DNA of 64,000 nt, taken from Microcoleus vaginatus PCC 9802 (GTDB lineage: Bacteria > Cyanobacteriota > Cyanobacteriia > Cyanobacteriales > Microcoleaceae). The translations under genes and the position numbers were made by a program. The stretch's first letter is position 1; each line of letters opens with the position of its first letter. The stretch covers positions 383,001 to 447,000 of the forward strand of contig CP031740.1 in NCBI GenBank assembly GCA_022701275.1, read 5' to 3'. Of the stretch, positions 56,401-64,000 are shown in pieces. The notes under the pieces are model-generated. The model made no database searches, was not told the DNA's origin, and saw only the letters and a list, made by a program, of their open reading frames with translations.

Positions 56401-58877
56401 TTCAGGGTTAAGTCGTATTGGGTTTGCCAACTGTCTGCACTTAATAATTGCCTGCCCGCCGCGAAGTAATCCAGTGCTGATTTATAAGCAGCGGAAACTT
56501 TGGCTTTTTTGCCTGCTAAAAGGTTTAGTGCTGCCAGTTCATTGCGCTGCGGCTGTGCAGCAATTAATTCGCTGCCAAAGTTTAGGTGATTGACGATATC
56601 AAAGATTTTCTGTTCTCGCTGTTCCGGCGCAGTATTTTCCAACAAAAGTTGTCCGACTCGGTAGCGGACAACTTGCTTTTCTGGTTCGGGAATTAGAGAA
56701 TAGGCGGCTTGCTGCACGCGATCGTGCAAAAATTTGTAATAAACAGTTAAATCTTCTGAATTTTGCTCTAATTCGAGAAATTTGTAATCATTTCCCACGG
56801 GAATAATTAAAGTTTCCCTAACTGCTTCCAAAAGTTTCCCGTTAGTTGCTTTGACTGAATTTTCACTAACAATCGCCAAGGTTTTTACGTCAAATTGATT
56901 GCCAATGCAAGCAGCCAATTTTAATAGTTGCTGTGTTTCCGGCGACAGTTTTTGAATTTTTCCTGCCATCAGCTCGACTACATTATCAGTAATTCCCTTG
57001 GCTTGAATTTGCTCTAAGTCCCACTGCCAGCCTCCCTTGGTTCCCCCAAGCTTCGGAGAGGTTACTCCAAATTTCAACAGTTTCTCAGCATAAAGTGATT
57101 TGAGAAACTCGTTAATAAAAAAGGGATTGCCTTGAGTTTTTTGCAGGACTAACTCTGCTAAGGGCAGGGCTTTTTCGAGATCGCATTTAAGAGTATCTGC
57201 AATTAAATGACTGACATCATTTAACTTTAAAGGTAAGAGGGAAATTGAATTAATAACGCATCCAGTTTTCTGAATCTCATTAATTGTTAAAATCAGCGGA
57301 TGGGCTGCACTGACTTCGTTATCCCGATAAGCCCCAATCAGAAACAGATATTGCATATCTGGGTCGGTGATTATTAATTGAAGCATCTGCAAACTTGCGG
57401 AGTCTGCCCACTGCAAATCGTCGAGAAACATGACTAAGGGATGTTCTGGCTTGCAAAATACGCGGATGAAGTTATGCAAGACTAAATTAAACCGATTTTG
57501 CGATTCAGCGGGAGGAAGTTCGGATAATTCTGGCTGCTTGCCAACTATCAATTCTAATTCGGGAATTACATCAATAACGACTTGGCCGTTAACTCCAACT
57601 GCTGTTAATATTTTTTCGCGCCACTGTTGGAGTTTAGCTTCTGTTTCTGCGAGCAACTCCCGCACTAATTCTTGAAAGGCTTTAATGACGGCGCTGTAAG
57701 GAATATTTCGCTGAAACTGGTCAAATTTCCCGGCGATGAAATAACCTTTTTTTCGGGTAATGGGTTTATAAATTTCTTGAACTAAGGCTGATTTGCCAAT
57801 GCCGGAATATCCGAATACTAACATCATTTCGGAATGGGGTCGGCTGTTGGGGGATGGCTGAGTTTCTGAGGTTACACTTTCTGCTTCTTCCTGCAAGCTA
57901 CCGGCAACTCGCTCAAATGCCGCCAGCAGGCTTTCTATTTCTGTTTTTCGGCCGTAAAGTTTTTGAGGAATTTGAAACTTATCTGAAATATCGTGCTGAC
58001 CAATAGTAAAGTCTTCTATCTTGCCTTGAGTTTGCAGTTGAGTGAGACACAACTCTAAATCTGCTTGAATTCCCCAAGCACTTTGATATCGCTCTTCTGC
58101 GGTTTTTGCTAACAGCTTCATTACGATATCTGAAACAGGTTTAGGAATCTCTGGATTGAGTTCTTGGGGCGGAACGGGTTGTTTAGCGATGTGACAGTGT
58201 ACTAATTCGATCGCATCATTACCTTCAAAAGGCAGTTGATTGGTTAGCAGTTCGTAAAAAGTAGCGCCCAGGGAATAAAAATCAGCGCGGTAATCAATGG
58301 CGCGATTCATTCTTCCGGTTTGTTCGGGTGCGATATAAGCTAAAGTTCCTTCTAAAACATTGGGACTTTTTAGGGTAGGATTTTCTATAGACAAGACTGT
58401 CGAAATGCCGAAGTCAATAATTTTGACTTCCCCGGTTTTGGGGTTGATAATTATATTAGATGGGTTAATGTCTTTGTGGATAATATTAGCGCTGTGAATC
58501 TGACCCAAAATCTCGACAGTTTTGATCGCGATGGGGAGAAATTTCGCTAAGGTTATTTGATGTTGCTGCCGCCATAAACTTAAAGATTCAGCGCCATCAT
58601 CCTCGAAGACGATGGCAAGAGAATTATGATATTTTTCTAAGCTGTAAGCTTTAACAAAGCCTGAAAAATTCAGAGTTTGACTGATTTGGTATTCCTGCTG
58701 GTATCTGAGCAGTTGTGCTGGCGTTGGCAATTCTTCTTTCAGCAGCTTGAGGATGATCGGTAGGCGTTCGGCGTAGCCGTCACGTAGCGAATCGCGATCG
58801 CGAATTCCGCGATAAACGAAGGAGTTTGCGCTTTCATAAATTTGGGAGAAAATCTGATATCCAGGAATGCCAAGCAT
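53463..58877 (-). CDS. Giant Ser/Thr kinase-AAA ATPase-GAF-SpoIIE phosphatase
   Basis: 1,804 aa. Kinase domain 5-265 (IIHKDINPSNIII, KIIDFGISTV). AAA_16/STAND-like ATPase from about 310 (YGRKTEIESLLAAF, Walker A GYSGIGKSALVQE, Walker B PLVMFLDDLQWAD). A long helical region (about 700-1330) rich in TPR-like repeats follows. GAF domain about 1400-1540 (SVLCAPIINQGKLIGILYLE). Coiled coil, then a SpoIIE/PP2C phosphatase from about 1580 (FMEPADEVGGDYYDVL, IGIGDVTGHGLESGVL, VVLYTDGITEAFD). In cyanobacteria this scaffold usually ends in a histidine kinase; here the output is a phosphatase, which commonly acts on anti-sigma-factor antagonists. No partner STAS or anti-sigma gene is next to it. Start MLGIPGYQIFSQIYES is typical. 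Confidence 0.92.
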   Translation of the reverse strand: MLGIPGYQIFSQIYESANSFVYRGIRDRDSLRDGYAERLPIILKLLKEELPTPAQLLRYQQEYQISQTLNFSGFVKAYSLEKYHNSLAIVFEDDGAESLSLWRQQHQITLAKFLPIAIKTVEILGQIHSANIIHKDINPSNIIINPKTGEVKIIDFGISTVLSIENPTLKSPNVLEGTLAYIAPEQTGRMNRAIDYRADFYSLGATFYELLTNQLPFEGNDAIELVHCHIAKQPVPPQELNPEIPKPVSDIVMKLLAKTAEERYQSAWGIQADLELCLTQLQTQGKIEDFTIGQHDISDKFQIPQKLYGRKTEIESLLAAFERVAGSLQEEAESVTSETQPSPNSRPHSEMMLVFGYSGIGKSALVQEIYKPITRKKGYFIAGKFDQFQRNIPYSAVIKAFQELVRELLAETEAKLQQWREKILTAVGVNGQVVIDVIPELELIVGKQPELSELPPAESQNRFNLVLHNFIRVFCKPEHPLVMFLDDLQWADSASLQMLQLIITDPDMQYLFLIGAYRDNEVSAAHPLILTINEIQKTGCVINSISLLPLKLNDVSHLIADTLKCDLEKALPLAELVLQKTQGNPFFINEFLKSLYAEKLLKFGVTSPKLGGTKGGWQWDLEQIQAKGITDNVVELMAGKIQKLSPETQQLLKLAACIGNQFDVKTLAIVSENSVKATNGKLLEAVRETLIIPVGNDYKFLELEQNSEDLTVYYKFLHDRVQQAAYSLIPEPEKQVVRYRVGQLLLENTAPEQREQKIFDIVNHLNFGSELIAAQPQRNELAALNLLAGKKAKVSAAYKSALDYFAAGRQLLSADSWQTQYDLTLNLYEEAAEAAYISTDFEQMEQLATPVLQQAKTVLDKVKVYQAKILAQLAQSQFRQAVDTALSVLELLDIYFPKHPNPTDIEAALQATQAALTGREIEDLIDLPPMTAPDKLAAMQVISSTFAAAYFSFPQILPLFAFKQVNLSIEYGNAPYSLPGYANCGLLLSAIFNDIESGYRFGELALNLLERINSNEVKAETLHIVNGFVKHCKESVRKTLKLSQDACAIGLETGDIEYACHAASMYALHAYFIGKELTELEGELAAYSDMMRQLKQEADFNFNEIYRQAVLNLIDGSENPCKLIGEAYNEDIQLPMMVQAKNRSAVYIIYLQKTILCYLFGEFAEAVKYADLAAKDLAGVVGSLLAPLFYFYDSLVRLAVYFDVSQSDREQMLEQVTVNLDKLKVLATYAPMNYLQKVELIEAELCRIKGENFEAMDWYDRAIATAGENEYINEEALSYELAAKFYLSKNKTLIANTYLQNARSYYLRWGAAAKVKDLEKRYPQLWLRQTSTGTNLSAITTTSLPPTSTGSSNSFMLDFTTVIKASQAISGEVVLASLLSNLIKLTIENAGAQKGFLILLNSRGELRIEAAGDVDGSVQVLQSLAVNKSENLPTSIINYVARTQSDVVLNDAVREGTFTAEPYIAINQPKSVLCAPIINQGKLIGILYLENNLATGAFTADRLAVLSIISAQAAISLENAQLYQTLEQKVEERTAQLAQANREILLLNERLKVENLRMSAELDVTRRLQQMILPQQQELESIAGLEIAAFMEPADEVGGDYYDVLNHGGKATIGIGDVTGHGLESGVLMIMAQTAIRTLLVHKETDPVKLLQTVNQTLFDNVERMNCGKSMSLSLLEYRGDNILRLSGQHEEVIVVRSSGEVERIDTMELGFPIALEPDIADFIATTEIQLNSGDVVVLYTDGITEAFDMKKYQYGIEALIEVVVLNREQSATEIKQAVIDDVRRYMGEQKVFDDITLVVIKQK

Positions 58878-59041
58878 AGTTTAAATTGTCCGTTTTGAGC
58901 TTTTGCGCTTTCTGTGGAGCAGTTGCGACTTTATCTTGTCATTATTGCTCATATATCACTGCAGTGGTAGCTCGATCGCTGCCACTGCATAATAAATGAC
59001 TGTTTGCAAAATCGGGATGCTTCCGATTTTGACTAACTTAA

Positions 59042-61246
59042 TTAGCAGTCAGCTTCTCTCTTTGGTTCCTTTTTGGTATACACCCATTTATTAAATAAAT
59101 CCTGAATTTCTGGCGACTGCTGCTGCACGATTTTATTGTAATCTTCCCGTGGGTCAATGCAGTAGCTTGCTGTGCGCTTCTCCACTTTTTGCAGCCAGGT
59201 TGTGTGGATGGTGAAAGCTAGGTTAAATTGAGGATGCCAGAGCTTGCAAACAGGCCCGCTGTTCAAGTTAGCAGCATCAAAAATCCAAACTTCATTGCCG
59301 TTGGTTTCGTCGCTGCCGTCGCCGTAGTGAACGAGGCAGACGATGTAACCGTCTGTTGAAATTCCGCTATCGGTGCGCGGTACGAATTGCGGCGACATTA
59401 CCCAGTAACCGTCGGGAAATTGATAAACATCTGCGATACTCAGGCGATTGTCGCCTTCCTTAACGCTTTCTTGAGGAGCGATGTGCAGCCGCAATAAATT
59501 AGATGGTCTTCCCTTTTTGGTAATGTCGTCTATTAATTTTAAACTTAATTCTCGGTATTTGTAATTTTTGTACAAGTCAACCATGTGTTGTGTTTTGAGA
59601 TCTTCCCAACATCCCAAACAAATCCAGTAGATGTCTTGCAGGCGATCGGGCAGCGGGTGCTGTTGATATGTGCAGATAGCCGGCCCCCAAGTATACTTTT
59701 CATCCATGATGACATCTTGATGTTCTTTGACTAATTTTCCAGTTTTGCCGTTGACAACGTGACATCCAAATTTGCTGATGTCCATCGGCCCTGCGATCGC
59801 TCCATAAAGACGCGGCAAATTGTTGACTTCTAAATTAGCGGTTTTATCGTCGTCAAAATCAAACTCGGAAAGATATTCCCCCGCATCCCACGCACAAACG
59901 TGAGACAGGTGCAGGGTAATTAAATCGTTAGGGTTTTTATAGTCTGCAAGAAAGTGTGCGGCTTCGCCGGGAATTCTCACTTTCTTGGCACTGACATGAC
60001 TTTTTTCTGGCTTGAGATCGCTGCGGCGGATGATGTAGAAAGAGTTGTCGCTTAATTGCGGGCGATCGAGAAAATTCCTGACAAACTTTTCAAAGCGCTG
60101 ATAGTTTTTGTTAGTAAGTGTTGGCAGCAGTTCTTCTAAAGAAACTTTGAACGCTGTATCCAGCAGCACGATATAATCTTCTGTCACTGCCATTTGATGG
60201 ATACTTTGCTTAATTTTAATCGACAAACCGTTGTGCTGCACTTTCCACTTTTGCAGACTTCCTGAACCTTCCCACCGCAGGATATATACAAAGTTATCTG
60301 TAAAGATTCCGGCTGAGCCTCGCAAAAATTTCCAAAAACTCTCCACTGTCGTCGAGACTTTCTTCCTGACAGATAGGGGTTTTTCCTCTAGTTTTGGTGA
60401 GGTAAGAAGGTTTTTTTTCTTTATATTAAATATTTTTTGCAACCCCTGCATAATCCAATCCCAAATTTCTTTGAAGATATAAGCTAGGGGAATCAATTGC
60501 GATAAAACATTTGAGATCGATCGCCCGATATTGACCGTAAACATTTCCCGTGTATAAGGGTCAAAGCAGGGATGGGCTGAAGTTTGTATGATTTTAAAGG
60601 GAGTTGGCGGCTTTCCAGGCAAGCCAATTTTAGTAACTTCTTTCCACTCGTCACTGCTGCCGACTGGGGTAACAGTTTCCAGGGTTTTCGGATCGATTTC
60701 GTAAGGGCGGCCTACATCCCAAGTAGCCAACAACCGTTCGCTCTCATCTTGAGAAAATTTCAAGGGCACAAATGCTGTATTGAGCTGGTTCCTGACACCC
60801 AGTTGCCCAGATATGCGGGTAATGCCGTAATTTTCAAATTTCAAAGCGTTATATGTCGGACACTTGTCGGCGGCTGCATCTGCATAGTAACAAGGGGGTT
60901 TTACCAATCTTGAAGCTAGAAATGCTCCGGCTTGCAAGTTGTCAAAATCGAGACGGTAAATCATACCGTCGCCGTTATAAAGCGGGGTTGTACCGTCTGA
61001 AGACGGGTAAACTGTGGAGTTAGTCGGATGACCTTGAGCGTCGGGCGAATCTATCGAGCCGACTGGTGCAACAATGAATACGTGACCTTGTAAATCTAGC
61101 GGTAGCTTTCCCTCTTTAACGTTCATCTTTAGCGGTAAATTTTTGGCATCTGGGTTGTCTTCTTTGTTGCCAAATTCGTCGCGGCTGACTGATAATACTG
61201 AACGCGGAAAAGTTGGATTGAGTGCTTCTTTAGTAGCGTTTTGCAT
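59042..61246 (-). CDS. Carotenoid oxygenase family protein
   Basis: A 734-aa non-heme iron dioxygenase of the RPE65/CCD superfamily. Four iron-binding His are placed as expected: TSAHPCFDPYTRE (about 226), QSIHQMAVTEDYIVLLD (about 349), LHLSHVCAWDAGEYL (about 443) and TIHTTWLQK (about 680). At over 700 aa it is longer than the 450-500 aa of typical apocarotenoid oxygenases; an extra helical, Lys-rich segment (about 255-310) accounts for part of this. A cleavage of carotenoids or of lignin-like stilbenes is known in the family; the substrate here is unknown. Monocistronic. Confidence 0.85.
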   Translation of the reverse strand: MQNATKEALNPTFPRSVLSVSRDEFGNKEDNPDAKNLPLKMNVKEGKLPLDLQGHVFIVAPVGSIDSPDAQGHPTNSTVYPSSDGTTPLYNGDGMIYRLDFDNLQAGAFLASRLVKPPCYYADAAADKCPTYNALKFENYGITRISGQLGVRNQLNTAFVPLKFSQDESERLLATWDVGRPYEIDPKTLETVTPVGSSDEWKEVTKIGLPGKPPTPFKIIQTSAHPCFDPYTREMFTVNIGRSISNVLSQLIPLAYIFKEIWDWIMQGLQKIFNIKKKNLLTSPKLEEKPLSVRKKVSTTVESFWKFLRGSAGIFTDNFVYILRWEGSGSLQKWKVQHNGLSIKIKQSIHQMAVTEDYIVLLDTAFKVSLEELLPTLTNKNYQRFEKFVRNFLDRPQLSDNSFYIIRRSDLKPEKSHVSAKKVRIPGEAAHFLADYKNPNDLITLHLSHVCAWDAGEYLSEFDFDDDKTANLEVNNLPRLYGAIAGPMDISKFGCHVVNGKTGKLVKEHQDVIMDEKYTWGPAICTYQQHPLPDRLQDIYWICLGCWEDLKTQHMVDLYKNYKYRELSLKLIDDITKKGRPSNLLRLHIAPQESVKEGDNRLSIADVYQFPDGYWVMSPQFVPRTDSGISTDGYIVCLVHYGDGSDETNGNEVWIFDAANLNSGPVCKLWHPQFNLAFTIHTTWLQKVEKRTASYCIDPREDYNKIVQQQSPEIQDLFNKWVYTKKEPKREADC

Positions 61247-61875
61247 CTGTTTTTCACTTCTAAATATTTTCAGTTTGAGATGACGGCGGGATGAAAATTA
61301 GTTGCACTCGCCCGTTTCTAGGGAAAGTTTTGTGCACCTGAACTGACTGCCATTAGTCGCTGCTGAGCGGCGGTCGCGAAAATCAGCACAACTCAAAGGA
61401 TAACTGGTACTCTTTTTACCATATATTTCCGATTGTGTCAATATTTTTCTTACTATCGGCACCCCAGGAGTTTGGAGGCGAGCGCGGGAATATTTAAGAT
61501 TATTTAGACATAGTTTGTGAATATCTTATATTTGATAAATTAACAGCAAATACCGCTCCCCATGCCAGTAATAAAGTAAGAGGCACGGTCTTAAATTAAA
61601 AAATAAAGTAGGTGTTGACGGGATCTTGCAGGTAGGTGCAAATGCCACCCTCATTTAAAAACATGGAACTCGAAGTAATAGTGGTGTTTCAGCTCCTACC
61701 CAAACCGCACTTTAGAATATTTAATTTATTAAATTAGCAAAGAAACATAGAGTTTATTAGCCACCTCGAAACTAAAAAGCCTGAATCAAGAAAAAATGAT
61801 AAAATGTAGTTTTAGGAAAAATAAAAATGAATAATCTGCAAGAGTACCTAAAAAAAATACCAGCACACAAAAAGG
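61247..61875. other. Intergenic region, no gene seen
   Basis: 629 bp upstream of the carotenoid oxygenase gene (its promoter side at 61247). AT-rich; no long open frame and no recognised RNA. A 22-codon frame at 61827 ends just at the start of the next broken gene and is of doubtful meaning. Confidence 0.4.
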
Positions 61876-62040
61876 GTGTTAGAAATGGAATATGAACAAC
61901 TAATAGAGTTAATTCAATCGGCTGAGTTATTAGAGCAAGAAAAACAACAGGAACGAGATAAAATAAAGATGAGAATAATAAAACTAGGTCGAGGGCGTCG
62001 CTCCTTCATTATCAACAAAAGAGCCGAGCTTGGTGACACT
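61876..62040 (+). pseudogene. Small ORF disrupted by IS630
   Basis: A helical, charged frame MEYEQLIELIQSAELLEQEK from ATG 61885 (or GTG 61876), ending RRSFIINKRAELGDT where the IS630 element starts. Removing the element and one TA keeps the frame open for another 17 codons to a stop at 63113-63118. The product is not recognised; it may itself be part of an old transposase. Confidence 0.4.
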
Positions 62041-62056
62041 ACAGCACTTTGCGTGA

Positions 62057-62664
62057 CTAAGAGGTACAGTAACAGCAGTGAGCAAAATAATTTTCGATTT
62101 GCTTACTTGAACATAATTTCACACCCAATTCCAATAGTTTTTCCACAATCTGTACACTTCGAGGTACAAATCTCCTGAGCCATGCCTTTAATTCCCACCA
62201 TAAATGTTCGATGGGGTTAAACTCAGGTGAGTACGGTGACAAATACACTACTCTTGCTCCCACTGCTTCGATCATTTTTTCCACACCTTCTACCTTGTGT
62301 GCCTTCAAATTATCCATAACTAATACCGCTCCTTTCCATAATTTGGGAACCAATTGTTCTTGCACAAATTTCTTGAACTCTTCTCCATTCATTGATTGTT
62401 TCATTGTTTTCATGGCGATGACCTTCTTGTTGGTTATTGCACCAATTACTGTCACCCTACTTCCTCTATAAAATGGCTTGATATCGTAGCTTCTTTCTCC
62501 CTTTTTACTTCTAGCTCTGGATCTCATTATCCCTAGCAATACGCCCATTTCGTCCAAAAATATCAGATCTTTTGGTGCGACATCTCGGATTTTTTTCCAA
62601 TATTCTATTCGCTGATTTTGATTAATTTCTTTATGGGCTTGACTGCTGCGTAGTGTTTTTTTTT
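62057..62664 (-). CDS. IS630 transposase, DDE part (reached by frameshift)
   Basis: The catalytic half: Asp in KDLIFLDEMGVLLG, Asp in AVLVMDNLKAHKVEG and Glu in SPYSPEFNPIEHLWWELK, the IS630 DDE triad. Its own possible start upstream (62740) gives an unrelated leader; reading most likely enters at the run of nine A (62656-62664 on the plus strand as T) by a -1 slip from the upstream frame. Confidence 0.88.
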
Positions 62665-63021
62665 CAAAGTGAGTTGCTGCTTTTTTAGGAATCGGCACAT
62701 CGCACTCTCGCTCAACCATACTCCTGTTTTTTCGTGCCAATACTCACAGTATTCCGCTAGTGTGTAATCTGGATACTGGGCTACCATCTCTTCAATCTGT
62801 TGTTCGTGACCAAACAGTAAACTCGGTTTACCGCCCTTTGCCTGACTAGGGAGTAATCTTCCTGTCTCTTTTTTTCGCTTTAGTAGGGCTTGTACGGTAC
62901 TTTTACTGACTTGAAATCTTTCTGCTACTTGCCGAATAGAGGTGTTACCTGCCTCGTAAGTGTCAACAATCTTTTGACGCATATCTAGGGAGTAGGGTTT
63001 CATTTTTTTCTTTCTTACCAC
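62605..63021 (-). CDS. IS630 transposase, HTH part (upstream frame)
   Basis: The DNA-binding half: MKPYSLDMRQKIVDTYEAGN, then SIRQVAERFQVSKSTVQALL, two helix-turn-helix units of the paired-like type. The likely start is ATG 63003. Unshifted, it stops at 62605 after LTLKKKHYAAV; a -1 slip on A9 fuses it to the DDE part to make a full transposase of about 320 aa. Confidence 0.85.
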   Translation of the reverse strand: MVRKKKMKPYSLDMRQKIVDTYEAGNTSIRQVAERFQVSKSTVQALLKRKKETGRLLPSQAKGGKPSLLFGHEQQIEEMVAQYPDYTLAEYCEYWHEKTGVWLSESAMCRFLKKQQLTLKKKHYAAVKPIKKLIKISE

Positions 63022-63059
63022 CTCTACTATTGTACCTAACTGTTAAGCAAAGTGCTGTA

Positions 63060-64000
63060 ACATATTTACATCAGTTACCCAGGTTTCAAATGCTAGGATT
63101 ATAGTTGAGATTAAGTGAATCTACAGCCAATGACTTTTTCCATTATTGGATAAAACTTTTAAGAGAATTACTGCCACCCAGTTTACTAGAACAAGTAAAA
63201 AAAAGGACAGTGGGTGGCAGTGGGTAGAAAAAATACTCTCTCGATTTTTAATTAATAGCAGATAGCTCTGAACAGCTCGGGGAAAGCTCCAGAGAAAATG
63301 TATAACAAAAAAGTGTTATTCAGGGCAGAATAAAACACATACATTCCTTTAAAAATTAAGTGATTGTGATGTCACAGAGAAAAGATAGAGTCGATGTAAT
63401 GGTAGAGAATTGGGAGCAAAAACTGTTCTCAATCTATGGATATAAATAAGCCAGGACTTAGGGAAGAATCAAAAATATAAAAGAGACAAAGCTTCCCTAG
63501 GGGAATCAGCAATTCAAACGTCGCATCAAAAGCCAATAAATCACGAATTCTCGAAAAAAAATGAATAAGATGGGTTAAAGCCCGACAAAAGATAGTAGTA
63601 GCACATTTAATAAAACGCCTCAAAACTTATGTAGTTTCCTAGGACCAATTTCGCTTAAGAAGGGAAAACTCTGAAGAGGTAATCTTGAGTGTGTGCGGAC
63701 TAATAAGATGGCGAATAGGAACGATAGTATTATAGGCTAATAATTAAAAAAGAATTTTCTAAAAAATAATAAAAGATCCGATATCAAACTAATTATTATT
63801 AACATAGCTGAACAAGCCCATAGATCCGTTACTTGTAGAGAACCAAGCACTCTTAGTGCGAGAGATTCAAAAGTAGCCAGAGAAGAGCTTTGAATATTTT
63901 CGGAGATGTCTATTGTTAAAACATTTGATAGGCAATGGATCTTACTCCTGACTTCTGACTCTTGACTCAGGACGAATGCTAGATATACAAATATTTCTGC
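63060..64000. other. Right-end region, no gene supported
   Basis: 941 bp of AT-rich DNA. A short plus-strand frame around 63118-63228 reads FFHYWIKLLRELLPPSLLEQ and then stops, which looks like a decayed transposase piece. An antisense frame at 63429-63623 is hydrophobic but unsupported. Nothing else is recognised up to the window edge. Confidence 0.4.

Larger units (their letters stand above)
62042..63057 (-). mobile_element. IS630-family insertion sequence
   Basis: A 1,016-bp element with terminal inverted repeats, left CAGCACTTTGCGTGA and right (inverted) CAGCACTTTGCTTAA, both leading into AGGTACA. It is flanked by TA on each side (62040-62041, 63058-63059), the target duplication of the IS630/Tc1 group. 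Confidence 0.92.

Noticed and set aside
63429-63623. 64-codon minus-strand frame near the right end
   Set aside because: No recognisable family and no ribosome-binding site; it may be a shadow of decayed transposon DNA.

Overview
The window is chromosomal DNA from a cyanobacterium, most likely a filamentous Oscillatoriales-type organism (Microcoleus/Oscillatoria/Phormidium-like). The evidence is the very frequent GCGATCGC (HIP1) octamer, CrtR, LrtA/HPF, a SpkB-like kinase, MASE1 and PknK-like/SpoIIE signalling giants, a cyanobacterial-type AroH and long pyruvate kinase, and the heptanucleotide and palindromic dispersed repeats typical of this group. Assignment to a genus is inference.

Layout. 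1-381 is the start of an MBOAT/AlgI-like acyltransferase running off the left edge. 0.6-8.3 kb holds ClpB, a small membrane protein, a TreS-maltokinase fusion and a [2Fe-2S] ferredoxin. 8.5-14.2 kb holds a diverged sigma-like protein, a fused hydantoinase/5-oxoprolinase carrying four dispersed repeats in frame, and an M28 peptidase. 14.3-16.9 kb is a small accessory block: an AAA ATPase plus TOPRIM-like protein pair, then an antitoxin-like/PIN toxin pair. 16.9-25.5 kb is housekeeping (EamA transporter, SppA, AroH, CrtR, pyruvate kinase, tRNA-Thr, LipB, HPF) interrupted by IS1 and IS1634 relics. 25.7-28.2 kb is a decayed CRISPR locus: a WYL-protein remnant, a half repeat, a glycine-zipper gene and a short array split by an ISL3 element whose 8-bp target duplication lies inside a CRISPR repeat. 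28.7-32.7 kb has PrxQ and a divergent Mn/Zn ABC importer. 32.8-39.5 kb is an unusual two-gene operon (about 1,011 aa protein plus 1,212 aa SF2 helicase-like protein) and is the best candidate for an undescribed system. 39.6-43.3 kb has a YciI protein, a Uma2 nuclease and PheT. 43.9-58.9 kb is a signalling region: SpkB-like kinase, two histidine kinases, a TPR protein and an 1,804-aa kinase/ATPase/GAF/SpoIIE protein. 59.0-61.2 kb is a carotenoid oxygenase. The right end is transposon territory with an intact-looking IS630 element.

A recurring theme is invasion of coding sequence by repeats that elsewhere are intergenic: in the oxoprolinase, in both histidine kinases and at the N-terminus of the metal-binding lipoprotein. 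The housekeeping genes are mostly monocistronic. The clear translationally coupled pairs (AAA/TOPRIM, antitoxin/PIN, helicase/partner) are accessory and probably act in genome defence or conflict; that role is inference from family and arrangement.
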